In this document: one piece after another, positions 40,321-49,503 of the stretch
Numbering within the stretch: position 1 is the stretch's first letter
How the letters are laid out: every line of letters begins with the position of its first letter
Assembly (NCBI GenBank): GCA_046329055.1
Contig: JAXLVK010000012.1
Coordinates: 1-64,000, forward strand
Direction of reading: 5' to 3'
Length of the DNA: 64,000 nt
Source: JADKCL01 sp046329055
GTDB taxonomy: Bacteria; Bacteroidota; Bacteroidia; J057; JADKCL01
Program-made: the position numbers and the translations under genes
The notes under the pieces: generated by a model
What the model was told of the DNA's origin: nothing
The model's input: the letters and a program-made list of their open reading frames with translations, nothing else
Database searches by the model: none

Positions 40321-40955
40321 TCCGGAAGGTGGTGGTGGCGCATGGGGGGTGATGGAGAATCCATCCACATGGGCTTGGTGTCAGCCTGCCTGGTGTTCAG
40401 GACGGATTTGTTCTGAATGTTTTTATTGACCGGGGTGAACATCGGATGTTGCACCTCCACCACGGACGACCTCGTGGTTGAAGTGATCGACACCGCCCAT
40501 GCGGATTTCGTCTCGAACCCGGATTATCCAGCATTCCTACCGCTGCCGGGAACCGAGATTCAGTTTGCCGATGCCTCACAGGGCGCAGCGAGCTGGTATT
40601 GGGATTTCGGAGATGGCATTTCCGGTGAAGGGCATCATATTGCGCACTCCTTCACCGAGGTGGGTGTTTACTATGTCACCATCGGCAGGAAATCGTACAG
40701 CGGAAACGTGACGCTGGTGCGGTGAGGGTTTGCTTGCATTAGTGGAGTACCGCGGGCTATCCTTGACCCAGCCCCAATTTCCTCATTTGGCCTGTCAGGT
40801 CAGCCATTGGCCCAAAGGCCAGTGTGGAGCAATGCCTCGCTGGTATGTCGTGGGACATCACTCAGCTTTGCTCGATGAGGCAGGGTTGCATCAGCGGGAT
40901 GATGCCCGCCTCCACGCCCACGGGCCAATATCCTCATTGAGCGAGGCGAAGGTTT
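40302..40955. repeat. 0.65-kb direct repeat, copy 2
   Basis: Same element as 38353-39005. It starts at the same bases (CAAGGGATGCGGTC), includes the end of a type A tail (RSAFRKVVVAHGG, then TGA), a PKD-type small frame, and a non-coding tail with CCATTGGCCCAAAGGCCAG, and ends at GCGAAGGTTTT. It directly truncates the transposase. Sequence from 40955 to 41015 holds nothing recognisable. Confidence 0.8.
40417..40725 (+). pseudogene. PKD-domain C-terminal fragment
   Basis: 102 codons with one clear PKD domain: LPLPGTEIQFADASQGAASW, then YWDFGDGISGEGHHIAHSF and TEVGVYYVTIGRKSYSGNV, ending NVTLVR. The end resembles the last residues of CHU_C-type tails. There is no signal peptide, and the N-terminal residues are not convincing, so I read it as the 3' end of a larger surface-protein gene carried along by the duplication, or a small orphan. 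The same region in copy 1 is broken by indels. Confidence 0.6.
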
Positions 40956-41015
40956 TTGAAACACTTTTTTTGTAGTACTCTCGTGCTGTATGGCCTACAT
41001 CGATGTGTGTCGGGA

Positions 41016-41462
41016 TCATGGTTCCAATTTGGGGAGGCTGTTTCTCAATTTTGGAAGCTCTTTATCACACCAATCACTTACCGACATGCCACCCACTATC
41101 GTCACTAGCGGGAGTAATGCGTCAAGTTCAGGCTGGCAAACCGGGAAGATTCCCTTTCGGATCTCCTGGAGCAAGTGCCGAAACTCTTCGTCGGTCCATT
41201 CCTGAAGTGCCATGTTGAACTGCTGCAAATTCAATTCATTTGAGATGAGAAGGTGGTTGAGTCCGAGGTACAGCACTTCCAACTCTCCGAGAATCGAAGA
41301 GGACCGAAACGAATCAAGATACTCCACTTGCAGAGGGACATCAAGTCCAAGCGGCTGATCATGATCGATTTCATAGAGATTTGCGACGTTGCCAAAGACC
41401 CCTCTCAGGAATCCACCGTTGATGGCGATTGGGTCTTGGTGTATGAATTCAGAATGTGACAT
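41016..41462 (-). CDS. Candidate immunity protein 1
   Basis: About 148 residues from the ATG at 41462. It is soluble and acidic, and is a clear paralogue of the protein at 41623-42048: both have GFLRGVFGNVANLYEIDH / GFLQRALGEIPDLYHIDH, ELEVLYLGLNHLLIS / SLEVLYLGIQFILAS, RHLLQEIRKGIFPVCQPELD / RHLLRELKASWFPLPQPELD, and end LPKLRNSLPKL / LPKLRAGLPKL. I do not recognise a named family. Its start overlaps the stop of the decayed toxin tail upstream, so it sits after a toxin end, just as its paralogue does. Immunity is inferred from this position and from the duplication. Confidence 0.6.
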   Translation of the reverse strand: MSHSEFIHQDPIAINGGFLRGVFGNVANLYEIDHDQPLGLDVPLQVEYLDSFRSSSILGELEVLYLGLNHLLISNELNLQQFNMALQEWTDEEFRHLLQEIRKGIFPVCQPELDALLPLVTIVGGMSVSDWCDKELPKLRNSLPKLEP

Positions 41463-41600
41463 TGAGCCGAGCGGTTGGGAGATATGAATTGGTGGCGAAG
41501 TCGAAGTCGGTCGCATCGGGAAGGTGCTGGAATGTGATTGATCAGTTGACATCGGATGCCCATCCAATCTTGGTGTATGTGTGATTAAATGCTACACGAG
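41449..41600 (-). pseudogene. Orphan remnant of the toxin C-terminus
   Basis: Read on the minus strand in the frame that ends with TGA at 41449-41451, this stretch gives TKIGWASDVN, a stop, then SITFQHLPDATDFD, ATNSYLPTARLNVTF. The effector at 42058 ends TRIRWAADVQKW, ITVQHFPDATDFD, DTLGRYLRDDDVNLFL. The two match over about 40 residues, with QH.PDATDFD identical. The in-frame stop and the loss of everything before it show that this is a dead tail. It lies directly before immunity candidate 1, as the live toxin lies directly before candidate 2. Confidence 0.75.
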
Positions 41601-41622
41601 AAAGCAGCTAGATTGGATGAAA

Positions 41623-42048
41623 TTATGTCAACAGTTTGGGAAGTCCAGCCCTTAATTTCGGTAGGTCATTTTCAATCCATTGATTCAAAGTCTGGTTCAC
41701 AGAAATTATTGACACAAAGGGCAACAAAGCATCAAGTTCTGGCTGAGGAAGTGGAAACCATGAGGCCTTGAGTTCACGAAGTAGATGCCTCATTTCCGCA
41801 TCCGAATATTCTACCTCTGACATGCTAAATTCTCCTGCGTTGTTATTCTCGGAGGCCAAAATGAATTGAATACCCAAATATAGCACCTCCAAACTTCCGA
41901 TATCCGCTAGCCATTGGTATCCCTTAAGATACTCTGAAGGTAGAGGAGAGCCAACGGGGAGAACATCCCCATGATCGATGTGGTACAAATCTGGTATTTC
42001 ACCAAGTGCTCGTTGGAGGAATCCTCTAGAAATTCTGATCTTTTCCAT
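41623..42048 (-). CDS. Candidate immunity protein 2
   Basis: About 141 residues from the ATG at 42048, 9 bases after the effector stop (a TTG at 42057 is also in frame). Small, soluble, acidic; residues MEKIRISRGFLQRALGEIPD begin it. It is a paralogue of the gene at 41016 (see there). The short distance to the toxin stop is the usual toxin-immunity arrangement. Immunity proteins bind and block the toxin domain inside producing and sister cells. I know no family name; the assignment rests on position, size and duplication. Confidence 0.65.
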   Translation of the reverse strand: MEKIRISRGFLQRALGEIPDLYHIDHGDVLPVGSPLPSEYLKGYQWLADIGSLEVLYLGIQFILASENNNAGEFSMSEVEYSDAEMRHLLRELKASWFPLPQPELDALLPFVSIISVNQTLNQWIENDLPKLRAGLPKLLT

Positions 42049-42057
42049 CCGAGTCAA

Positions 42058-44996
42058 TCATAAGAATAAATTTACATCATCGTCCCTCAAATATCTTCCC
42101 AATGTATCATCAAAATCAGTCGCATCGGGAAAGTGCTGGACTGTGATCCATTTCTGGACATCAGCAGCCCACCGTATTCTGGTGCGCACTCGATTGATGC
42201 CCGTGCCAAGTCTCACAGTCGTCGAATAAGTCCCCGCTGTTGCCGCTCCGGTTCCGCGGAAACCTTCCACAAGATCTGTTCGAGATGAATACTCAATCAG
42301 GATAACATAGGTATCGCCAAGTGGATTTCCATTCACACCGGGTGGGTACCTCAAATCAACTCCATGGTTTGGAACACCCCTTCCTTCCATTATCTTCTGA
42401 ATTGCTGTTTGCTTCATTTCATACTGGTCTCGATAGGACCTGAATCTAGAGGATGTTTTGGTCTTGCTTAGTGAGCCATCCGGAGCATAACCAGTTTTTA
42501 CCCTACGATCCAGCTTTGTGTCAGTGACATCCACGCCGTGTCGGGACAATGAATGAGCCCCAATATTTCCAGCCACCTCATCCGCCTCCTCACGCGCCAT
42601 CCGCAACGCGTACACCATTTCCTCGTCGCTCCGTGCCACGAAGGTTTGCAGGCAGGCGGGGTCGCCGTGGAAGAAGCCCTTCAGGTCGAGCCATTCCTGA
42701 TTGGTGAGGGCGTGGGTGGCTCCGTGGCGGCGGATGACTTGGTCCACATAGAGGTCGATGTGGGGCTCGGTCATCGGCTGGGCGTTGGCGACGTAGAGGT
42801 GCCGGCGGATGCGCACCGCGGGGTCCAGGCCCACCTCGGCTTGGATCTTGGCGAGGGCTGCCTCGGCGTCGTCGATGTGTCCTCCGGCGAGGAGGCTGTT
42901 CATGTCCGTGACGAGGCGGCGACGCTCAAATGCGAGCTTGGCGAGGTCGTCCATGTCGATGCCGACCCGCCCGGCAAAGTCCTCGAGTTTTCCGATGCCC
43001 TTGACAGCCATCTTGCCGCCCAGGGCGCCCATGGTGCCGCCGCCGATACCGGCCATGGCCACGCCTGCGAGCATGGACATGCCAAAGGTGCTCAGGGTGT
43101 CCCATATCCCCTGACGCCAGGCGTTCTCATCGGTGGCGGTGAGGACTGCGTTGCCGATGGCTCCGGAGATGATGCCGTCTATGGTGCCCCGGGTGAAGCC
43201 TGCCAATGCGTCATGGCCGATGAGCTTGAGGCTGTGGTTGCTTGCGGTCAGCACCTCTCCCACCATCATCTCTCCTGCCATCCTCGCCTCCAAGCCGATG
43301 GATTTGAAAAATGCCACCTGCAAGCCCTTGGCCAACCCCGATGTGAGTGCAGTGAGTGCCCCATCCACACCGCCCAATGCAAAACTCCGCGCACCCTCGT
43401 CCGAGACGCTGAAATGCTCCTGCCCGATGGCCTCGCTCACGCCCACCTTGTAACCGCCTGCTGCGACGGTCGCTCCCACCACGGTGGCCGCCGATGTGCC
43501 GCCCAGATAGGAACTCAATGCCACGGCCGCTTCCGGCGCAGCCGCCCCATAAGTCGCAGCCACGATCACCACTGCCACGGCGATGGCTGCCACGGTGGAG
43601 GCGATGTCAGTGACGGAATCACAGGCGGCGACGTGCTCCAGGTATGCCCCGTCAAATTGCTCGTAGCCTGCGACCATCTTGGCGAGGTCGAGATCGTCGG
43701 CGGTGCCATCCATCATGGCTTGGTGGTACTGCCCCAGGGCACTCATCGCTGCCATGTCAGCGACGCCGCCACTGTTGGAGAAGAGGTCGATGAACCCATC
43801 CTCGATGCCGCCGTCGCGGGTGGCGATCTTGTCCCGGATGCGCTGCTGCAGGATGAAGAGGCTCATGTCCAAGCCCCCGGGCTGCTGCAACTCGGTGAGG
43901 GACGGCGCCTTGAGGAAAAGATCGGTCGTGGCATTGAGTTCGTCAAATCCCATTTCGCCGCCCAACTCGTCCATGACCATCCGGTAGCGGTTGCGGGCTG
44001 CCTGTTGCATATATTGTGGGACCGCGGATTCTGGCACCTGGAAGCCGCTTTCCAGCGCATAACCCAGGCGAAGGGAAGCGTAGTCTTGGTCGTTGAGCTT
44101 ATTGAGCTTGGCGGTGATGAGTTCCTCGGAGGTTCCTGCGCCCTCGCCTGCTGCGCGGAGCACGAGCGTGAGGTCCACATCACCTGTCGCCGCCGCGCGG
44201 TTCACTGCCTCGCCCAGGAGGCCTCCATTGAACTTGCGGATCAGGTCGCCTTGTGTGGCCACGAGTTGCCGCCTGTCCTCGTCGCTGATCTCCATGAGCA
44301 GTTGGATGACCTTGACATGGTCGGCGTCTGAGTAATAGAAGGCATCGGCGATGGTCCGTAGCTTGTCCTCCGCGATGCGGTAGCTGTCTGCTTCCCGGTA
44401 GGGAATGAGCTGCTCTATCTCGGACCAGTTGAGGTTGGAGCGGAGGGCGGCCTGGACCTGCGGGTCGGCCCACAATTGGCGCCGGGTGGTTTCGTCGGCA
44501 ACTGACGCGAAGGCATCCTTGATGGCTTGCTCGTCATCGTTGGCGCCCATGGCGTTCAGGATCTTGATCTTGGCCCGATGGTAGGGCGAGACTCGCAAGG
44601 TTTGCTGATGTGCCGCGAATTCTGAGGCATCCAAGTCACCATCCAAGTCGCCGAGGAAGTTGCTTTCATCCAATTCACCATCCGTGTAGCGAGGGGCTAG
44701 GAGGCCGTTGATGTCGCCGATTTGCCGGAGCTCGCCATTCACCGATTCATCTCCTGCGGCCTTCTTCTTGTCTAGTTCTGCCTTGCGTGCTTGCTTTTCC
44801 CGGCGTAGTTTACTGTCTTGTTCAAGTAGGTTGTCATAGGTGCCCGCGCCATCTTCGTGGCCAAGTCCATGGTGGTGGCGAGGCGCTGAGCGTCCGTGCC
44901 CAGGCACAGGGTCCGCAGCTGATCCTTGGTGGCGCTCACGAAGTCGAGCTTGCTCAGGCGGTGGTTCCAAAGGGCGGCCCGCTGCTGCGGATCCAT
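42058..44996 (-). CDS. Large polymorphic-toxin-type effector with C-terminal nuclease-like domain (one frameshift)
   Basis: The real start is probably ATG 44996, directly after the stop of the upstream gene (TGAATG); the frame MDPQQRAALWNHRLSKLDF continues about 50 codons, slips near 44840, and goes on as EQDSKLRREKQARKAELDKK. About 980 residues in all. The N-terminal 370 residues are helical repeats resembling degenerate annexin repeats (KILNAMGANDDEQAIKDAF, DHVKVIQLLMEISDEDRRQL). The middle has hydrophobic, Gly/Ala-rich stretches (IASTVAAIAVAVVIVAATYG; LAGVAMAGIGGGTMGALGG). The last 165 residues (HSLSRHGVDVTDTKLDRRVK...WITVQHFPDATDFD) look like an RNase-type toxin domain, with a His-x-x-x-Arg-His pattern as in CdiA-CT RNase A-like toxins. 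There is no signal peptide; export could be by a contractile injection system. Confidence 0.65.
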
Positions 44997-45695
44997 TCAT
45001 ATCACCATATAGACATGGTCGTCATCGTCCCAGAAGAGATTGTCTGCCTGGTCGATCACTTTCATGGCCATCTTGTAATGCTCGGGCCGGAACTGTGCGG
45101 GCGGAAACACCAGCTTGTGGGCCTCATATAGCTGCATGTCGCTGAGCTGCTCGAAGAGGAACTCTTGGATGCCCTGCCCTTGCGCAACAGTCCGCTCCTG
45201 CACACTGGCATTTTGGATCAGCCACACCATGGCCTCCTCATTGTCATCGAAGGTGTTGAGCTGAATGCTGAGCCGCTCCATGAGGCTCAGAGCTGGGAAG
45301 AGGTAGGCCATGGCGGCCCGGTAATTGGTGGCACTGAGCCAGGACTCCATGTGCTCCTCCAAGACCTTCCCATAAGCCGCCTTGTAATAAAGCCTGAGGC
45401 CACGGAGGTGTTCTACAGACTTGCCGCGCAGGACTGCGACCACATCCGCCCCGTCTGTGAACCAACCGCTGATGCAGTCATAAATGGCCTTGGCATCCTG
45501 TGCGACCTGCGAGGGGCTCACGGGTGGTTGTCGGTCGCCGCTTGTTTGGAGCTGTGCGGGATTGGACTTGGAGGACAGGCCATTGTTGGGGGGTGGCAGG
45601 CTTGCTGTCCCCTTCCCGTCAAATCCGGAGGCCCATGCCTGGTCTTGATCCGCAGTCTCCGGGCGCTGTTGTTGCTTGAGTTTTTCGTTGTCCAC
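44997..45695 (-). CDS. Annexin-repeat-like protein upstream of the toxin
   Basis: 232 residues, intact. A polar, disordered N-terminus (Gln/Pro/Ser-rich, residues 1-62; KSNPAQLQ resembles a phrase from eCIS-core DUF4157 proteins) precedes an annexin-like repeat: AKAIYDCISGWFTDGADVVA, LRGKSVEHLRGLRLYYKAAY, GKVLEEHMESWLSATNYRAA. A second helical part follows and the end is FWDDDDHVYMVI. Its stop abuts the ATG of the effector, so they are translated together, and they may once have been one protein. Such repeats occur in cargo proteins of extracellular contractile injection systems; that link is inference. Confidence 0.6.
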   Translation of the reverse strand: MDNEKLKQQQRPETADQDQAWASGFDGKGTASLPPPNNGLSSKSNPAQLQTSGDRQPPVSPSQVAQDAKAIYDCISGWFTDGADVVAVLRGKSVEHLRGLRLYYKAAYGKVLEEHMESWLSATNYRAAMAYLFPALSLMERLSIQLNTFDDNEEAMVWLIQNASVQERTVAQGQGIQEFLFEQLSDMQLYEAHKLVFPPAQFRPEHYKMAMKVIDQADNLFWDDDDHVYMVI

Positions 45696-46083
45696 GATGT
45701 TTCACTTGAAAATATGGAAATGATGAAACGTTGTCGGTTAAGAACCCTAGAGGAGCCATGGACTGTTTGTATTTGGCTCATCGAGCGGCAAGATAGGGGT
45801 TTCTTGGGAGAATGCAAGGGGCTTTTCTGTTTGACGACCATTGCACTGCTCTTTTGCTAGGCTGGTAAACGGCATTCAAGTCGGTAAGTCATCAGTCGCA
45901 AACCGCTTCCATGTTATTGTGTACGTCAGATGTACTCGGTTTGTGCAACAGGGCAGGGTTGCAAAAGTGGGTTGATGCCCGCATGCAGAATACAATACTG
46001 CACCCATGAAGTACGATGAGCTTCTCTACAAGGTGCTTTTGCCGATCAATATGGGCGTTTGCGGCCCATCATCATCCAACTGT
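45696..46083. other. Intergenic region upstream of the toxin operon
   Basis: Nearly 390 bases with no convincing gene on either strand. The first 150 bases, reading towards the toxin genes, should hold their promoter. GGCTGGTAAACGGCATT near 45860 recalls one arm of the GTTTGCCAACC palindrome but is not paired. From 46084 the 22-bp minisatellite begins. Confidence 0.45.
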
Positions 46084-46559
46084 AGGCCCACCTCACCCAA
46101 CTGTAGGCAAACCCTCACCCAGGTGTAGGCTGCGGTCACCCGAATGTAGGCTGGCATTCACCCCGGATGTAGGTTGGCCGTCACCAAAGTCTAGCCTGCA
46201 TTGTCACGCTGGCGCTTGCCATCTCCCAAGTGTAGGCTGGTTGGCCCCCAAGCGATGGCTGGCATTCACCCAAGTGATGACTGGCTGTCACGCTGGTAAT
46301 GGCTGGCATTCACACAAGTGTAGGCTGGCGCCACCCAAGTGTAGGCTGGCATTCACCTGCGTAGGCTGGCGCCACCCAAGTGTAGGCTGGCATTCATCCA
46401 AGTGTAGGCTGGCCTTCACTCAAGTGATGGCTGGCCTTCACTCAAGTAATGGTTGGCCCTTCACCAAGTGATGGCTAACTGTCACCCAAGTGATGGCTGC
46501 CATCACCCCAGTGGAGGCTGGCCATCATCCAAGTGTAGGTCGGCCTTCACCTGGGTGAT
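46084..46559. repeat. 22-bp minisatellite, about 22 degenerate units
   Basis: The unit is close to GGCTGGCATTCACCCAAGTG plus TA or AT. About 22 units follow head to tail, the central ones nearly identical, the outer ones with several changes. Unit length is 20-22 bases, and 22 is not a multiple of three, so open frames here (for example 46016-46471) change register and show no real protein character. No terminator or promoter is obvious inside. Confidence 0.85.
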
Positions 46560-46953
46560 CGATGGCCAATTTTTGCGATTGCCTTTGCCACGAAGGCACC
46601 AAGACACTACGCCGATGAGGCAAGTAGGTAGCCAGGTGGAAGCCCGAAAAATGCGGCTTTTGGCGATGAAGTTCCATCACCTGTTTTTCGCCTTCGTCCT
46701 GAAAAACGGGCCTTTCGTCCTTCCAGGGTCACGGTTGGGACAATGCGTTGAAAATCGTGTAACAGATTGCGCCGACTTGGCGTACCTTCGAGCATATTGA
46801 TCCGTGGCACCTCCTGCCGGACAGCGCAACCAAACGGAGACCACAAACAATGTCAGCTGACTTACACTTGGTCACAGATGCCAAGACACGTTCTTTCGGC
46901 TAATTTCTGGACGGATGAATCCGTCCCATTATTGAACATTCATCACTAAGATT
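46560..46953. other. Intergenic region, promoter of the 187-residue gene
   Basis: About 390 bases without a gene. The last 40 bases before 46954 are AT-rich and are likely to hold the promoter of the following gene. Nothing else is recognisable. Confidence 0.4.
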
Positions 46954-47517
46954 ATGAAAGACATTTCAACGGGCTTGACGGCCCAAGAAGTCGCCATGCT
47001 CCAAGGGTCCATTGACGCCATGGATGCGGTCATCAGTCGCTTTGCGATCAACTTCACCGAAAAGCAGCGAAGTGCCGTCCCCGCGATGGCGAAAAATAGG
47101 CTTGCATTCAGCAACAAGTCCTATGGCCACGCCGAGACCTTTCGTGACCTCATGGGCGGCCGCAGGAAGTTTGCCGACTTCATGCGCATCCGTCAGGATT
47201 GGTTGTGGATGGATGCCTTGCTGCGCCGCCTGAACACCCTGCGTCAGAAGCTGGACGACACGACCCTGCAGATCAGTGCCAACTACTACACCTACGCACT
47301 GGCATTCTACAACCGAGCCAAGGAGGCGCAGGAGGACGAAGTGCCCGGCATCACCTCCGCCCTCGCTGAGCTCAGCGAACAGTTTGAAGCGCAGCGCGGC
47401 AACAGGAATGGCAACGAAGGAAGTGGCACCGATGGCAATTCCACCGATCAGCCCAAAGATGGCGGCAACGGCGGTGCAAACCCCGGCCCCATCCCCGGCA
47501 ACGAGCCGGTGGCCTGA
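46954..47517 (+). CDS. Hypothetical helical protein with Gly/Asn-rich tail
   Basis: 187 residues, intact. Not recognised. The first 145 residues are predominantly helical and charged (MKDISTGLTAQEVAMLQGSI, MDALLRRLNTLRQKLDDTTL, NYYTYALAFYNRAKEAQEDE), without signal peptide or membrane span. The last 40 residues are low-complexity Gly/Asn/Pro (GNRNGNEGSGTDGNSTDQPK). A GC-rich CCGGGGGACTTGCTCCCGG hairpin lies after the stop (about 47546-47565) and may end transcription. It looks like a structural or regulatory small protein; no function is assigned. Confidence 0.55.
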   Translation: MKDISTGLTAQEVAMLQGSIDAMDAVISRFAINFTEKQRSAVPAMAKNRLAFSNKSYGHAETFRDLMGGRRKFADFMRIRQDWLWMDALLRRLNTLRQKLDDTTLQISANYYTYALAFYNRAKEAQEDEVPGITSALAELSEQFEAQRGNRNGNEGSGTDGNSTDQPKDGGNGGANPGPIPGNEPVA

Positions 47518-47688
47518 GCCCATGCCATCAGGATGATGAGGCGCCGGGGGACTTGCTCCCGGCGCTTTCTTTTCCACTGCGTGGCGGCCCGATCAGGGCG
47601 ACAGCGAGCTTACTTGCAGAATTCACAGGTTTCTCCTAGCTTCGAAATACATTCATTGACCTCTTGCGAAACCTTCAATCCTAACAGA

Positions 47689-48435
47689 ATGATCAAAGTC
47701 GGAATCGTAGATGATGAGCGCCATGCCCGGGAGAACATTCAAATGATCCTGAAGAACCATTGCCCTGGCACCATAGTGGTATGGATGGCCGGGACATTCA
47801 TGGAGGCGCAGCAGTTGATCAAGGAAAAGCCGCCTGGGTTGCTGTTTCTGGACATTGAATTGCCGGACGGCAGCGGATTTGACCTGATGCCTTGCATCTC
47901 GCCGCAGCGGACAAGGGTCGTATTTGTCTCCGCCCACGAGGACCGGGGCGCGGAGACATACGAGCACCGGGCACTTTCCTACATCACCAAGCCCATCCGC
48001 ATCGTGAGCATGCAGAAAGCCGTGGAGCTCTACAAGGAGACCATTGCCATGCATGAGCCGATCGACCAAATCAATTCCATGAAACCTAGCATTTCGGATG
48101 ATTTCCTGGTCGCCAACGAATCCGATGGCTACCGCTTGGTGAGCCTGGACCACATCGTCTTTGTTCGCGCCAACCGCAATTGCAGCGAGGTGCACCTCGT
48201 CAACGATACACATCAGGTCTTCACCCTACCGATCAAGGAGATCGAGGACAGGCTGCCCTTCCCGGAGTTTCTGCGCACGCACCGGTCCTACATCGTGAAC
48301 TGTCGCTTCATTTCCAAGGTCTGCAAGGGCAAACGCGGCGACATTGAACTCTACGACGGCAAGATCATCCCCATGAGTGAGGACTACGCCGAGGACATCC
48401 GATTGCATGTGCTGCAGCAGGCGCCTCATTCGTAA
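47689..48435 (+). CDS. LytTR response regulator (orphan)
   Basis: 248 residues from the ATG at 47689. The receiver domain has VGIVDDERHARENI, the phospho-Asp in LLFLDIELPDGSGFD, SAHEDRGAETYEHRAL and the Lys of YITKPIRI. The LytTR domain follows from about residue 150 (LDHIVFVRANRNCSEVHL, FLRTHRSYIVNCRFISKV). No kinase gene is adjacent, so its partner is elsewhere. The 3' end overlaps the 3' end of the convergent GH114-like gene by 10 bases. Confidence 0.88.
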   Translation: MIKVGIVDDERHARENIQMILKNHCPGTIVVWMAGTFMEAQQLIKEKPPGLLFLDIELPDGSGFDLMPCISPQRTRVVFVSAHEDRGAETYEHRALSYITKPIRIVSMQKAVELYKETIAMHEPIDQINSMKPSISDDFLVANESDGYRLVSLDHIVFVRANRNCSEVHLVNDTHQVFTLPIKEIEDRLPFPEFLRTHRSYIVNCRFISKVCKGKRGDIELYDGKIIPMSEDYAEDIRLHVLQQAPHS

Positions 48436-49379
48436 TCGTCAAAGAACTCCACGTTGTCGAGGATGACGCCGTCAAAGCCTGCCGCGGTGATCCGATCGAT
48501 GTAGGAATCGCTGCCTGCATAAATGATGTCGTGCCATGCAGGGTCCCAGAATTTGACCTTGTATTCCCCCTTGAACCCACGGTACTCACCAATGAACCAA
48601 TCTGGTTGATCTTTCTTATTTTTCAGGCATCTGGGAAATAATAACGCCAACTTTCCGCCGCACCCAGATTCAAATAAGCAATCACAAGCCGAGTCCCCCA
48701 TTTGCTTTTGTCTTCAAGGTGGTGACATCGTGGGAATCCAGCGGTTCATCTTTGTCGCCCGGGTCAATGATCAGGATGTCAAAATCAGTATCGTCCAAAC
48801 GATTGATCCGTTCGGCCTTTGGCTTGAGATCAGGATTGTAGCAAACGAGGGCATTTTGCACGTCCGACAATTGGGTGATGTTGTTTGTATTTGCATAAAG
48901 CGTCTGATCAGGGATCACCTTATATTCTGCCGTCTTGCAACTGCGGGAAAACCGATCGCCCCGTGTTGCTTACAAGCCTGCGTAAAGGCGGCAATGTCAT
49001 TCGGACATACTTGGTCGAGCACAAGCTTCCACTCGCTGGCAGGCAACCATCAAGCGATTGCAATTGGCTCGTCATTGGCTCAATCTTCCCTTTGCAGTCG
49101 TACAAAGCCTCTTCGACCGTGAACCCATCGACCGTGTCCAAAAATAGGGTATCTAAAATCCCTCCGAGTTCATACGCCACAGCCGGCGCATTTGCACAAT
49201 CACCAGAAGTCTGGATCTGACTGCTTCGCCTTCCTGGAAATCTCCGCGATCAGCTGTGCCATGTCACTCCCATCATTCACACCATACACAGGCACAATCG
49301 CCTCTTTCTTGCAGGCAGCAAGTTGGATGAGGAGGAAGAGAAGCAGGAATGACCAAGGTAGAGGGTTGATCTTTTTCAT
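48426..49379 (-). CDS. GH114/TM1410-like glycoside hydrolase lipoprotein (frameshifted)
   Basis: From the ATG at 49379: MKKINPLPWSFLLLFLLIQL then AACKKE, a lipoprotein signal with Cys near residue 24. The frame then breaks at about 49195, 48990 and 48700, but the pieces join into one protein of about 315 residues: YELGGILDTLFLDTVDGFTV, DILIIDPGDKDEPLDSHDV, a GEYRGFKGEYKVKFWDPAW segment and DRITAAGFDGVILDNVEFFD. The last phrases are the conserved barrel strands of the endo-alpha-1,4-polygalactosaminidase-like (GH114, MJ1477/TM1410) group. It would act on polysaccharides at the cell surface; the substrate is unproven. Confidence 0.7.
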
Positions 49380-49432
49380 CGATGTAATGTACGAGGAAAA
49401 TGGGTGTATCGAGTTGCGAGTCTTTAGTTGCG

Positions 49433-49498
49433 AGTTGCCAGTCTGTATGCAATGCCTCAGCACACCGACTGGCAATTCCTGACTCATAACTGGCAACT
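49433..49498. repeat. Inverted repeat between the GH114-like gene and the CRISPR array
   Basis: TTGCCAGTC (49435-49443) pairs with GACTGGCAA (49467-49475), and AGTTGCCAG (49433-49441) can alternatively pair with CTGGCAACT (49490-49498). The left arm follows a tandem GAGTTGCGAGT phrase. The array begins 6 bases further on. Confidence 0.6.
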
Positions 49499-49503
49499 GT
49501 CTT

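Noticed and set aside
40132..40416. Transposase reading frame beyond 40301
   Set aside because: Residues after HELYK match only the translated flanking repeat (also present in copy 1), not a transposase C-terminus.
42553..44331. 592-codon plus-strand frame antisense to the toxin
   Set aside because: Shadow frame rich in Gly, His and Val without domains; the minus-strand effector is supported by helical repeats and its paralogous tail.
45840..45930. Possible third copy of the GTTTGCCAACC palindrome
   Set aside because: Only one weak arm (GGCTGGTAAACGGC) is present and no partner arm was found.
46016..46471. Open frame of 151 codons over the minisatellite
   Set aside because: The frame results from the repeats; the 22-base unit shifts phase and the predicted protein is a biased Trp/His/Ser sequence without domain character.
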